64,000 nt of DNA from Trametes villosa (Eukaryota; Basidiomycota; Agaricomycetes; Polyporales; Polyporaceae), in NCBI GenBank assembly GCA_002964805.2, contig PUDQ02000113.1, positions 682,001 through 746,000 on the forward strand. Reading direction: 5' to 3'. Below the pieces are notes generated by a model. That model made no database searches. It worked only from the letters and a program-made list of their open reading frames with translations, and was not told the origin of the DNA. Positions 24,063-36,153 of the stretch are shown piece by piece. The translations under genes were made by a program, and so were the position numbers. Each line of letters starts with the position of its first letter. The first letter of the stretch is position 1.

Positions 24063-25133
24063 TTATGGCCCTTTCTCGCTGGGTAGGCCAGACTTTTGAG
24101 CCCTGTACACCTAGACACATGTGAGCGCGTGAGGTTAGAGGACCAGTGAGGTATGCGAGACGTCTCACAATGCGAATACCCACGGGAGGGCCATGCCATT
24201 TGGGATTGTCCCCTCCGACAAACCCCTCCTGCAAGACAGTGTACCCGTTCGCCTCGTAGAACCTGAACGCGTCGCTAGTGATCGCATAAACCCCACGGTC
24301 CTGTGCGTCTCCCTGTGCATTCACGCCAACGTTCAGCGTCAGCAATCGATGGGTAACACGCATACGTACTATCTCGTTCACGACCTTCATGAGCGCGCTA
24401 GCGTACCCCCGGCCCTGCTTCTCAGGGGCGGTCGAGAGTAGACGTATCTCGATCATGCTCTCGGTGCCGTCGGGGAACGCGGCCTTTATGAGCTCGCGCG
24501 CCTTGTCGCCAATGGAATTTCGCCTCTAAAGCCGCCAAAAACGAGTGTAAGTGTCGGATCGCACTATTCTATACTCTCCGCCTCGAACGTACCTTGATGT
24601 ACTCTTCAGAAACGACTGCGTCGAGGATGGGTTGGACGATTGACCCCAGCGGGCCACGGCCCTTCCTAGGTCCTTCCCCTCTAGACAAGGGTGTCAGCCT
24701 CACGCTCACAGTGACGTTACAGAGTGACACAAACATTATGATGAGCGACTCGCCGCCGTTGATGGTGAACGTCGTTAGCCCGTGCACGCCGTCTGTGAGA
24801 AGGGCAAACTGCCTCAGGTACGCGCGCTGGTCCGGGAAGGGCGCAGTGTCTGCATCCTGTAGGAAGCGTTCAGTCAACCCATGCTGTTTCTGTGGACGAA
24901 AGTTCAAGTAGGGCTTACTGCGAGATAGAGACTCTCGGAGTCTGATCGGAATGCATCTGCGCTGCAGCGTGCAGCCTTTGGGACGTCGACTGGATCGTCC
25001 AGGCGCATGGTTAGCCTTGTTTTAGCAGCCAACAAATCAAGAAAGGTTGCTACGACTGACTGTACCTCAAGGGCTTGATCTCGAATGCTTGCTCGTAGTA
25101 GACGTGACCCGCCTTCTCCACGGCGAAAGACAT
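24063..25133 (-). CDS. Tandem GNAT acetyltransferase, copy 7
   Basis: Seven exons: 25133-25061, 24989-24919, 24856-24735, 24680-24593, 24525-24370, 24312-24169 and 24110-24063, giving 233 aa. It is the shortest copy, with a reduced N-terminal exon (MSFAVEKAGHVYYEQAFEIK). The invariant exon lengths 71, 122, 88, 156 and 144 nt are kept. Landmarks are DADTAPFPDQRAYLRQF, TFTINGGESLII, TAPEKQGRGYASALMKVV and SDAFRFYEANGYTVLQEG. A TATAAA box lies about 45 bp upstream on this strand. It is the most promoter-proximal member of the array and sits next to the aminopeptidase gene. Confidence 0.83.
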
Positions 25134-25421
25134 CTTGTCGCTTCCAGCTCTACGCTAGCAGTGGTGATGGTGAACTTTATAGAGCTGTTCCTGGGTTAGC
25201 TGCGCAACTACTCTCGCACCTACCAATGCTGCGGGTTGTCTCACATGTCCATCAGCAGCATACCGTCGACATGTGTTCAAGCTGCGCCGCGGTCGGTTTG
25301 CGATAACATGCAATGGAATTGGCATGCATGCACAACTCTCAGTGTCAGACACGCCCCGTGAGGCTAGGCCCTAATGGGTATACATTTGGTGGTACTTCCG
25401 CTTGTTTGTGCATATCGTACA

Positions 25422-27203
25422 TCACTCGACGGTGAGCGCCTTGTCGAGCTGCGGGAAGCCCTCGAAGAACGAAGTGAATAGGTCGATCGCGTTCTGTACG
25501 TCTTCTGACCCGGCAGTCTCGCGGATGGAGTGCATCGAGAGCATCGCGCAGCCGACGTCCACCGTGCGCACGCCGAGTTTCGACAGCATGGGGCCCACCG
25601 TCGATCCGCACGGCCTGCGGAAGACATCGTCAGCACAACCTCTAGCGCACACGCGGGCAGGCTACGCACATGTCGTTCCGGACCTCGAACTCCTGCACCT
25701 TCCCGCCCTTCTTCTCGATGAGCTTCTTCACGACGAAGCTGCCGATCGCGTCGCTCGCGTAGCGCTGCTTCGCGTTCGTCTTGATCACGACGCCGCCGTT
25801 GATCTGCGGCGCGTGGTTGTCCTCGTGCTTGCTCGTGTAGTTCGGGTGCACGGCGTGGCCCATGTCCGCGCTGACGAGGAAGGAGCGCGCGACGGACTGC
25901 GTGTACGCGGCGGGCGTGGGCGAGAGGCGCTGCAGGAGCGAGGGGATGAGCGAGGACTCGGCGCCGGTCGTGGACACGGAGCCGATCTCTTCGTGGTTGA
26001 AGAGCGCGATGACGTTCACGTTGCCCTCGAGCACGTTGAACGAGGATGAGGCGGCGAACGTCGAGATGGCCTCGACGGCGGCGAATCTGGAGACGATGTG
26101 AGTCCTGAATCGCGAGACGACAGGGGGGATACTGACGAGGAGAATTGGTTGTCTAGGCGGGGGCTGAACACGAACTCGTTGTTCAGCCCGCCAAGGGTAG
26201 AGGGCTGGGCATCGTATAGATGGCTATCTCATGAAGTCAGGTCAAGGGTGAGGGTTGAATTCAATAAAACGTACAGTTCGAAGTCGTGGATGTACTCTGG
26301 CGCGACAGACAGCTGGTCGGCCAAAAGAGCCAAGAGCGCAGGGTGATGGTTTCCTTGAATGCTCGAAGCACCCTGGGATGACTCGCCGCTCTCCTTCGGC
26401 GACGAGTTGAGTTGGGACGCGACAAGCCCCAGGATCGGGACGAATTCCGTCTCCGTGTTGAAGTGGAAGTCAGCACCGGCATTCCTATCCACTGAAATGC
26501 CCGGTCAATTGGGGTCTTAGGGAAGGTAAGTGCTCTCTTACAATGAATGGCGAGGGTGGGGATACGGAGAAGGGGCTTGTCGATCCTCACGAGCTTAGCG
26601 TGGAAGTCCCCGTTCTTGTCTGCGATGACAACCCTTCCAGCCAGGGCGAGATCACGGTCGAACCAAGAGTGCCAGATGCCTCCGCCGTAGGTTTCTACGC
26701 CCACTTGGAGGTAGCCAGCCTTTGTGCGCTTCGATACAGGCCTGATCTGTGGAACTTATCAGCACCTCGGCGGTAATTGACTAGCTGAATCGTGCTCACA
26801 CGTAGGTTGGGGCTGTCGATATGGGTCGCAACAATGGATACACCAGCACCAGGCTGCCACTTCTGAGGGATAGTGAACGCAAGGACAGCGCTCTGGTTGC
26901 TATTCGATGGCATATATTCGCTCAGATTCCTATCACCGAGAGGGTACACAGGTACTAACCGGGTGAAGTAGTACTTCCCGGAGGGCTTCAAGCTCTTCTC
27001 CCAGTCATCCTGCTCCCGGATCTGGCGAGATCGTCAGACACATCCCGCGAGTCTTCCCCCTCCTCCCCGTGTACCTTCTGGAAGCCGGCCTTCTCGAGGC
27101 GAGCAGAGGCGGCCTGGACGGCATGGAAGGGGGTGGGCGAGGCGTTGAGGAAGTCGACGAGCTTGTGCGCGGCCTCTGGACCGTGCTGCTGCATGATGGT
27201 CAT
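25422..27203 (-). CDS. Aspartyl aminopeptidase, M18 family (Ape4/DNPEP)
   Basis: Eight exons: 27203-27075, 27021-26960, 26929-26800, 26746-26542, 26491-26275, 26223-26137, 26086-25670 and 25614-25422, giving 479 aa, normal for the family. It removes N-terminal Asp/Glu from peptides; in yeast Ape4 is cytosolic and also delivered to the vacuole. Likely zinc-site residues are in place: His in VATHIDSPNLR, Asp in FSPRLDNQFSS, the Glu pair in FNHEEIGS, Asp in SADMGHAVHPNY, and His in CAMLSMHSIRE. Other family blocks are VETYGGGIWHSWFDRDLALA and PCGSTVGP. An upstream in-frame extension exists, but MTIMQQHGPEAA is a better start because homologs begin just ahead of KLVDFLNASPTPFH. A TIR element lies about 110 bp upstream of this ATG. 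Confidence 0.93.
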
Positions 27204-27313
27204 CGTACGGAAGGAGAGCGAGAAAGCGTTGGGCCGTGTATCGAATGCACGGCGTGGGCCTGGGATCGTCCGCGCACGCGCACCGAGCTGCTTCAGCGAT
27301 CGGAGGTGCATGT

Positions 27314-27964
27314 AGGACCCATGCCTATGCTGCCATAGGTCCGATCGCAAATCACCCAATTTTGGGGGTTTTTATCGACATGGATTTCGGGCACTTTTAT
27401 CGACATGTTTTTCGGACATACCATTTGGGGGTAGGCGCTTATCGACATAGGCGATCGGACCTCTAGAAAATCAGGGAAAATGCGTATAAAGCCCAGGATA
27501 TTCTTATGGGTACGCAGACACGCAGGCTGCCGTATGAGAATGTTAGCAATGCACTCAGAGGAAGGGAAAGCAACAAAGTCATGCTGCCTCTGTACAATGC
27601 CAGATCACCGCCACATAGTCACTCTACGAACATGCTGCTCTTCTTAACCGCATCCCGAGTACGCGCTTGCGCGGCTTGGCCGGCTGTATGAATATAATCA
27701 AGGCCCCGGGAGACGTCACGGAGGGAGACCATATATACCTTGTACCCCCGAGCGCCTAGAGGGGCTGACTGGTTCGGGGCCATTTTTGTCGACATGAACG
27801 ATCGGACCTTCCCCGCGACGGGTCACTTTACTCGACACTAGTAATCGGACCTTGAACCGCATAAGGGTCTGTTTATACGACATATGACTCGGACATAAGG
27901 CCCTTTTTCGGGCCACTTTTATCGACATTACGATCGGACATACTACAGCATAGGCATGGGTCCT
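27314..27964. mobile_element. 651-bp non-autonomous TIR element, hAT-like (MITE)
   Basis: A 19-bp perfect inverted repeat, AGGACCCATGCCTATGCTG, lies at 27314-27332 and in reverse complement at 27946-27964. A second inverted match, GTCCGATCG, follows a few bases inside each end. Directly outside both ends is the same octamer GTGCATGT (27306-27313 and 27965-27972), a perfect 8-bp target-site duplication. Eight-base duplications are characteristic of hAT elements. No transposase frame is present, so it is non-autonomous. Inside are about seven same-direction copies of a motif near TTTATCGACAT, most followed by a relative of ATCGGAC. Confidence 0.88.
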
Positions 27965-28095
27965 GTGCATGTGCGTAGGAGAGCACCCGTGGGAACTCTC
28001 GAAATATTCCCTCCTCCGCCTCTCATTGGCTCCCGCGCCCCGAGCGCGCCGCCATCCGCGACCCTTGCTCTCGTCCACCATCCTACTCGCGCGCC

Positions 28096-31000
28096 ATGGT
28101 TCAGAGCTACCTCCGCCACGGCCCTACAGAGGTGCGCGAGTTGCTCATTACTCTGTAGCGCCATGTTCTGACACCGCGCGCAGGCGTTCGGGCTTGTCTG
28201 TAGCTCTTCATCCAATTCGCACTACGATGGTAAATTGGCATATGTGCCTGCACTTGAAGATGTGCTGGTATGGGATGTTAAGAGGGGACAGATGGTGCGT
28301 ATCATGCATATGATCATATTTATTCTGCTAACTGTGCGTAGCTTGCAATGTGGCACGAGACTGGACATCGCGCAGAAGTCACCTCCATCCTGCGCTCCCC
28401 GCAAAAGGACGTCTTTGCCGTCGGCTACGCGGACGGCTCTGTCCGCCTATGGAGCGCATCTTCGACCTCTGTTATTGCGACATTCAACGGGCACAAGAAA
28501 GCCGTCACCACGCTCGCGTTCGACGAAACCGGCACGAGGTTAGCTTCGGGCTCGCAGGACACAGACCTCATCTTGTGGGATGTCGTTGGAGAGGCGGGAC
28601 TCTACCGGTACGTTGTTCTGGTACTCTGATTTGCATGCACTTTGTCCGACTCCATATACCAGTTTGCGCGGTCACCGTGACCAGATCACTTCCATCCGCT
28701 TCGTCCGCCCAGCAGCCGAGTCCGCACCGTCTACCTCTACCGGCGTCGCGCCTGGGTACCTCCTGACTGCCTCGAAGGATACCTTCCTGAAGCTCTGGGA
28801 TCTGCAGACGCAGCACTGCATACAGACGGTCGTCGCCCACAGGTCCGAAGTATGGACCATGGACCTCAACCCCGAGCAAGACTTGGTCTTCACCGGTAGC
28901 GGCGAGGGCGAGCTGAAGGCTTGGAAAATCGACCATGAGGCGCTGGGTCAAGGTCTTCGGGAGACGGGTACCGGAGAGGTACGTGTAGAGGTTGCTCCGA
29001 ACGCCCGTAACCGTGCTGACCGGGACTTCAGGTCACGAAATTCGTCCTCCCAGTGTCAACACTCCCTCTGGCATCTTCCCACCGTGTCGCGCAAATCACC
29101 TTCCACCCGCACCAACCGTACCTTGCTGTGCAGTCCCACGACAAGTCGGTGGAGGTGTTCAGGATACGGACGGAAGACGAGATTAAGAAGAAGCAGGCTC
29201 GTCGGCGAAGGCGCGCTAAGGAGAAGGAGCTTGAGAAGAAGGGGAAGAAAAAGGCCGACGAGGCCGACGCCCAAGCAGATGCCGAGCATGGCGAGGAGGT
29301 CGAGCTTGCTGATCGTTTCACGCCTTACCTGATCGTGCGCGCCAGCGGCAAAGTCCGGTCTTTTGGGTTCGGAGACGAGGAGACGTCGAAGGGCAACACG
29401 CACCTGTTCGTAGCGCTGGCGAACAACGCGCTGGAAGTGTACAACATCCCACCGCCCGCGAAAACGAAGGATGCGACTCCGGAGGCGGCGCGCGTCTTCT
29501 CTGTCGACCTCCCCGGCCATAGGACAGATGTGCGCACGCTGTGCCTCAGCTCTGACGATGCTCTTCTGGCATCTGCCTCCAATGGTCAGTACTCTTCACT
29601 GCATCAGGGTTATGATTACTAACTGTGTATCAGGCTCGCTGAAAATTTGGAATATGAAGACCACTGCATGTATCCGCACAATGGATTGCGGATACGCCAT
29701 ATGCAGCACTTTCCTTCCTGGAGACCGACAGGTGGCCGTCGGGACGAAGTCAGGAGAGATCCTCATCTATGACATCGCATCTTCTTCGCTCGTGGACACG
29801 ATCCAAGCACATTCCTCGACTGTGTGGTCCATCCATGTCCGCCCAGATGAACAGGGGCTTGTCAGCGGTAGCGCTGACAAGGATGTCAAGTTCTGGGAGT
29901 TCGAGAGGAAGCCCGTGGACAGCGACAATGTACGTTTCCCTTCGCATTACCTGTTGCGTACCTCAAATTCATACTTTCATTGTAGCCCCGGAGTGCCAGC
30001 CTGCTCACTTTGGTCCACATCCGGACGCTGAAGATGACGGACGACGTGCTCTCGGTGCGGTACAGCCCGAACGGGAAGCTGCTCGCAGTCGCGCTGCTCG
30101 ACTCGACCGTGAAGGTCTTCTACCAGGACACGCTCAAGTTCTTCCTCTCGCTGTACGGGCACAAGCTGCCCGTGCTCGCGATGGACATCTCGGCAGACTC
30201 GAAGCTGATCGTGACGTGCTCCGCGGACAAGAACGTGAAGATCTGGGGGCTCGACTTCGGCGACTGCCACCGCTCGCTCTTCGCGCACGACGAGAGCGTG
30301 ATGCAGGTCGCGTTCGAGCGCACGGACACGCGTGATGGGGATGCGCGTGCGTCGCACAACTTCTGGACGGTTGGCAAGGATAAGATGGTCAAGTACTGGG
30401 ATGGCGACAAGGTACGCAGGATCGATGTTTGTCTCACGATGGCCTGCCAAGCTCATGCGGTTTGCCGTTTCTAGTTCGAGAACATCCAGAAGCTCGAAGG
30501 CCACCACGGCGAGGTCTGGGCGCTCGCTGTCAGCCACCACGGCAAGTTCGTCGTGACCGGCTCGCACGACAAGTCCATCCGTGTTTGGGAGAAGCTCGAT
30601 GAGCCGGTACGTCTACTCGCTCCTTCTTCTCGTCAGACACCCTGCTAACCTGCTCTCCAGCTCTTCCTCGAAGAAGAACGCGAGCGCGAGCTCGAGGCGC
30701 TCTACGAGAACGGGGTAGCCGACGCGCTCAACCGCGCGGACGCACCCATAGGAAGCGGCGCACCCGGTGCTGACCCGGACGCCGCGTCGGGCGACGCAGC
30801 GGAGACGGGTGCAGTGTCGAAGCAGACAACAGAGACTCTCATGGCTGGCGAGCGCATCATGGAGGCGCTCGAGCTGGCAGACGGCGAGCTCGCGGCGTTG
30901 CGCGAGTGCGAGGCCGCGCGCGCGGCAGGCGGGCTGGCAGCGGGCGTCGCACCGCCGCCGAGACACCCGGTGCTCGCCGCGTACGACGTCGCACCGGAGG

Positions 31001-31486
31001 CGTACGTGCTGCAGGTTGTTGAGCGCGTGCCCGCGACTGCGCTGTACGATGCGTTGCTCGTGCTTCCGTTTGGGAAGGTCGTGAGCTTGATGCGATACCT
31101 CAACGTCTGGGCGCAAAAGGCGAGTACCTCCTCCCCTTTCTTCCCTCATACGGCAATACTGATCTAGCGACATGTAGGAGTGGAACATCGTGCTCACGTC
31201 GCGCATCATCTTCTTCCTGCTCAAGACGCACCACCACCAGATCGTCGCGAACCGCGTGATGCGCACCGCGCTCGTCCCGCTCCGGCGGCACCTGCGCGCG
31301 GGCCTGCGCCGCCAGAAGGACGCGCTCGGCTACAACCTCGCCGCGCTGCGCTTCCTGCAGCGCCAGACGGACGCGAAGCGCACGGCGGAGTTCTACGAGG
31401 CAGAGGCCGCGGAGCTGTCCGAGGAGAAGGTCAGGGAGCGCATCGCGGAGGGCAAGAAGCGCAAGCGCGTGAGCATCAAGGTGTGA
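28096..31486 (+). CDS. UTP12: UTP12 (DIP2/WDR3), SSU processome WD-repeat protein
   Basis: Ten exons: 28096-28131, 28184-28294, 28342-28607, 28663-28978, 29032-29584, 29634-29929, 29986-30411, 30475-30606, 30661-31119 and 31178-31486, giving 967 aa. It is a UTP-B component needed for early 18S rRNA processing in the nucleolus. It opens [17 protein letters not shown], the Dip2 signature, and runs through two WD40 propellers (for example [20 protein letters not shown] and [10 protein letters not shown]). A Lys/Glu-rich insert ([20 protein letters not shown]) interrupts the first half, as in homologs. The C-terminal Utp12 domain spans the VFLEEE-type segment [18 protein letters not shown] to the end. 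The intron after exon 9 has a GC donor (AAG followed by GCGAGT); a GT alternative four bases later would break frame. Confidence 0.94.
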
Positions 31487-32744
31487 GGCCTTGAGGTTCC
31501 GACAGGCCCGGTTCACAGGACTGGCGAAAAGTAGTGTATTCTACGAGGTAGTACGTCTTTGGTTCAATGCTACATCACCGTGTAGTCTGGCGCAACATAG
31601 GAGCGCACTTGCCTGGTGGGGCCGGGGAGTCAGCCATACTTGTTCGCTTCAACAAGCGCCCGATGCTCGCTGTCTGCCAGCCTCCACCAGCCTCTGGGTG
31701 TATATGAACCGCCCCCCTCGCGCATTCCCTCTTTCTTCATTACCACCACCACCACCTCCCCCAACCCCGAGTGCGACGCACACTAGCGGGCAGCCGCGCC
31801 ATGGCCGATGTGCGGGCGCGGCACGCACCGCGACCTGTCCCCACCTAAACGGTAAGTAGTCCCCTCGCCCCCCGCCAAGTTTAAGACGTGTGCTGAGGCA
31901 GAAGTGCCCGGCACAGGCGCAGGGCAGTGTATATGTAGACAAGTGCCCTGGAAGAGGAGTGCCGCGCATGCGCGCTTGGGGCCCCGCGCTGGACCTTCGG
32001 GGAGGGGGTCCACCGTGGACGCGATGGCTGCGCGCCTGTGCGGTGAGTGCTTTCTTACCCGGTCTCTCTGAGGGGCTTCGTCCTAACTGTCTCTTGTAGG
32101 GCTTCTGACACTTGCTTTGCCCTGTAATGTATCAGCCCACCTTCAAGCTCGACGAACCGCGGCCGGATCCGGACGACAGGAAGACCGACTCGAGGTGCTC
32201 GAACGGACGGACGCTCGCGGACGACCTGGCGCCCTCCATGGACGACCGCATCGCTGGCACGCCCACCACCGGGGGTGTGAGTGAGTTTTCCTGCCAGGGG
32301 TGGGCAGAGGCTGGGGTATTTCCCGGGGACAGCGCAGGCCTCATCGTGGCCCCCGGGTCCAGTACCCGCCGCAAGGCGGGGAAGCCAACTGCGCTCAGGT
32401 AACTGGTCTCCATCCCTTGGCTGTTGCTTCGGTCATAATTTCGCGCAGGTAGCTGGCCTGACGTTCAGCCTGCAGTTCCCTATCTGCCTGCTGTAGTAGT
32501 ATGTTCTATACTTGAAGGGCGCGGCTTATAGAGTGAGCCTGGTCCAGCGTATAGGACAGTACGTTCGGTGAAATCAGACTTGAGAAGGAATGTGATTTCA
32601 CGATGCATAGGGTAGTGTGTTTGGGTAGACGGTACATCATCGCTATCGATACAATGCCATGCTACACTGGGTAAATGCGTCTGTTCCAGCAGACAGGCCT
32701 ACCGACAGGCCAGTGGTTGTCATACACTCTTGCCCACTTGTCGC
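31487..32744. other. Gene-poor stretch between UTP12 and the RlpA-like gene
   Basis: About 1.26 kb between two convergent gene ends. It is GC-rich with several splice-like signals. A plus-strand frame from 32127 to 32402 (starting MYQPTFKLDEPRPDPDD) and its antisense shadow are both open, but neither shows a known domain or a consistent exon chain. I see no repeat or RNA gene here. Confidence 0.4.
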
Positions 32745-33789
32745 TTAGGCCCTGGGGCCCCACAAGTCCTCCAGCCTGAGCGAAAGTGAGTGAGTACATC
32801 AAAACAAGTTGTGGAGAAGGGACGTACCATCCATCTTGCGGATCTGTCGCTGGGCGCATCTGGACAGTGAGCAGGCCGGTGTCGAGGTCGGCGAGCGAGG
32901 AGAAGGCCGCCTTGGTGAGATCGACATGCTTCGATCCTGTGGCGCAACCCGCGCACGAGTCGACGACGCGTACGAAGACGCACTTCGTCGGGTTGTGGCA
33001 GACTAGCGGGCATTGTCAGCATGCACACGACATGTGGGAAGGCACAATCTAGGCACGCACGCTCGAGGAACTTGAAGCAACTCGGCTTGGATTTCCAGCC
33101 CTCCATAGTCAGCGCAGCAGCGAAGGATCCATCCTATATGCGCATACGTTAGACTACAAGAATGCAAATCGTGAAGAATTAGCACATACGGATGGGTGCC
33201 AGTCCGTGTTGGCCCAGCAGCTGGGGTTGAGCAGGTCGTGCCCGGTGTACCAGGTTATGATCACCGGCTCGGGTTTGCCGATGCCCTTGAGCGTATCGAC
33301 GACCTTCTTGAGGCTGCCAGTAAGGCCTCCGGTGACGGACCCCGCCACCTTCTTGGACGTCGGCTTCGCGACCGCTTTCGAAGTAGCCTTCTTCGACACC
33401 TTTTTCGCGGCCTTCTTCACCGCCTTCTTGGTGCTCTTCTTGCTGACCTTGTGCGCACGAGCCGCGAGAGAATGCTCGCCGTCTGCAGGAAGTTCATCCC
33501 TGGCATCAAACAAGTTGTCCGAGTCCTCTAGGTCGTCAACCAGATCCAGATCCGAGTCCAAGTCTGCCCGAGACGAGTACTTGTAGGCAAGGTTAGTGGT
33601 GTTGACAGTCTCCCAGCCGTCGCGAGGATCAAAGACGTAGTTGCTGCCGAGCGAGTGCGGGGTGGTGTACCTGCGCTCGAGAGCCATGCGGTGGGCGTCG
33701 ATATCAGCAGCAGAGACCCCAGCGAGAGGAGACACGATGGATGCGGCCAGAAGGATAGTCGCGACGAGACGGGTAAAAGTGAGAGACAT
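32745..33789 (-). CDS. Secreted RlpA-like double-psi beta-barrel protein with lysine-rich linker
   Basis: Four exons: 33789-33190, 33133-33061, 33002-32828 and 32775-32745, giving 292 aa. The first 26 or so residues (TRLVATILLAASIVSPLAGV) form a signal peptide. An acidic segment follows, then a highly basic one made of KKA-type steps (VSKKSTKKAVKKAAKKVSKK) resembling the histone H1 tail, and then a C-terminal RlpA-like/barwin-like domain: ITWYTGHDLLNPSCWANTDW, FKFLELCHNPTKCVFVRVVD and SCAGCATGSKHVDLTKAAF. The conserved Asp and paired Cys of this domain are present. Known relatives are secreted fungal DPBB proteins of uncertain function, distant from expansins. The basic linker is unusual. A start farther upstream is open but would lose the signal peptide. 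Confidence 0.85.
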
Positions 33790-34185
33790 GGCGGACGAGA
33801 TAGGAGGGTAAAGACAGTCCAGCTGGAGCGCGGAAACAAGAGGAGAAGAGTTGGACCTGGACGAGACGACGACGGCGGGGGTGGTGAAGAAGCAAGCGAA
33901 CGAACGAACCGGAGAGCGCGACCTCTTTGGCGGGCGACGCGTCGCGTCACGGACACGTGCTCGGCACCTCTCACGGCGCTCCGTTTCCGGGCAGGCGCCT
34001 ACGAATGCCGCCAGTCGCTTGACTCGGCGGCAGTCATTGCGCCATGGCGGTAAGCGCCGGGTCATATGTAAAGGGCCTGCCCAAAACCACCAGGTCTATA
34101 AGAAGCGCCCGCGCGCCCGCAACTCTCACCGTCAGTTCTCTCGACGATAAGCCTCTCTGAACACCCCAGAACTAACAGCGCAACG
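33790..34185. promoter_or_regulatory. Divergent promoter between RlpA-like and PLP-enzyme genes
   Basis: 396 bp between opposed start codons. A TATAAG element at 34097-34102 lies about 85 bp ahead of the plus-strand ATG. One ACGCGT hexamer occurs at 33937-33942. Confidence 0.5.
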
Positions 34186-35957
<1,772 letters not shown>

Positions 35958-36153
35958 TAGAAGCCTGCAAAGAGCCGTGTATTAGAAAATATAGAAGTGA
36001 CCGCAAATGTTGTCTGCGAAATTGATTGAATGTTGCCCCAACCAAGTTCACGTCTGCCCGCTTGCATGGCTAAGCTGTTCGCGCCGGTGTATCTCTTCAA
36101 GTCGCCTGTTTGACGCACTTCAGAGTATGCCATTAGCAGCAAAGCACTGTACA

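Noticed and set aside
32127..32402. Plus-strand frame starting MYQPTFKLDEPRPDPDD
   Set aside because: The antisense frame is equally open, composition is biased, and no domain or flanking exon supports it.
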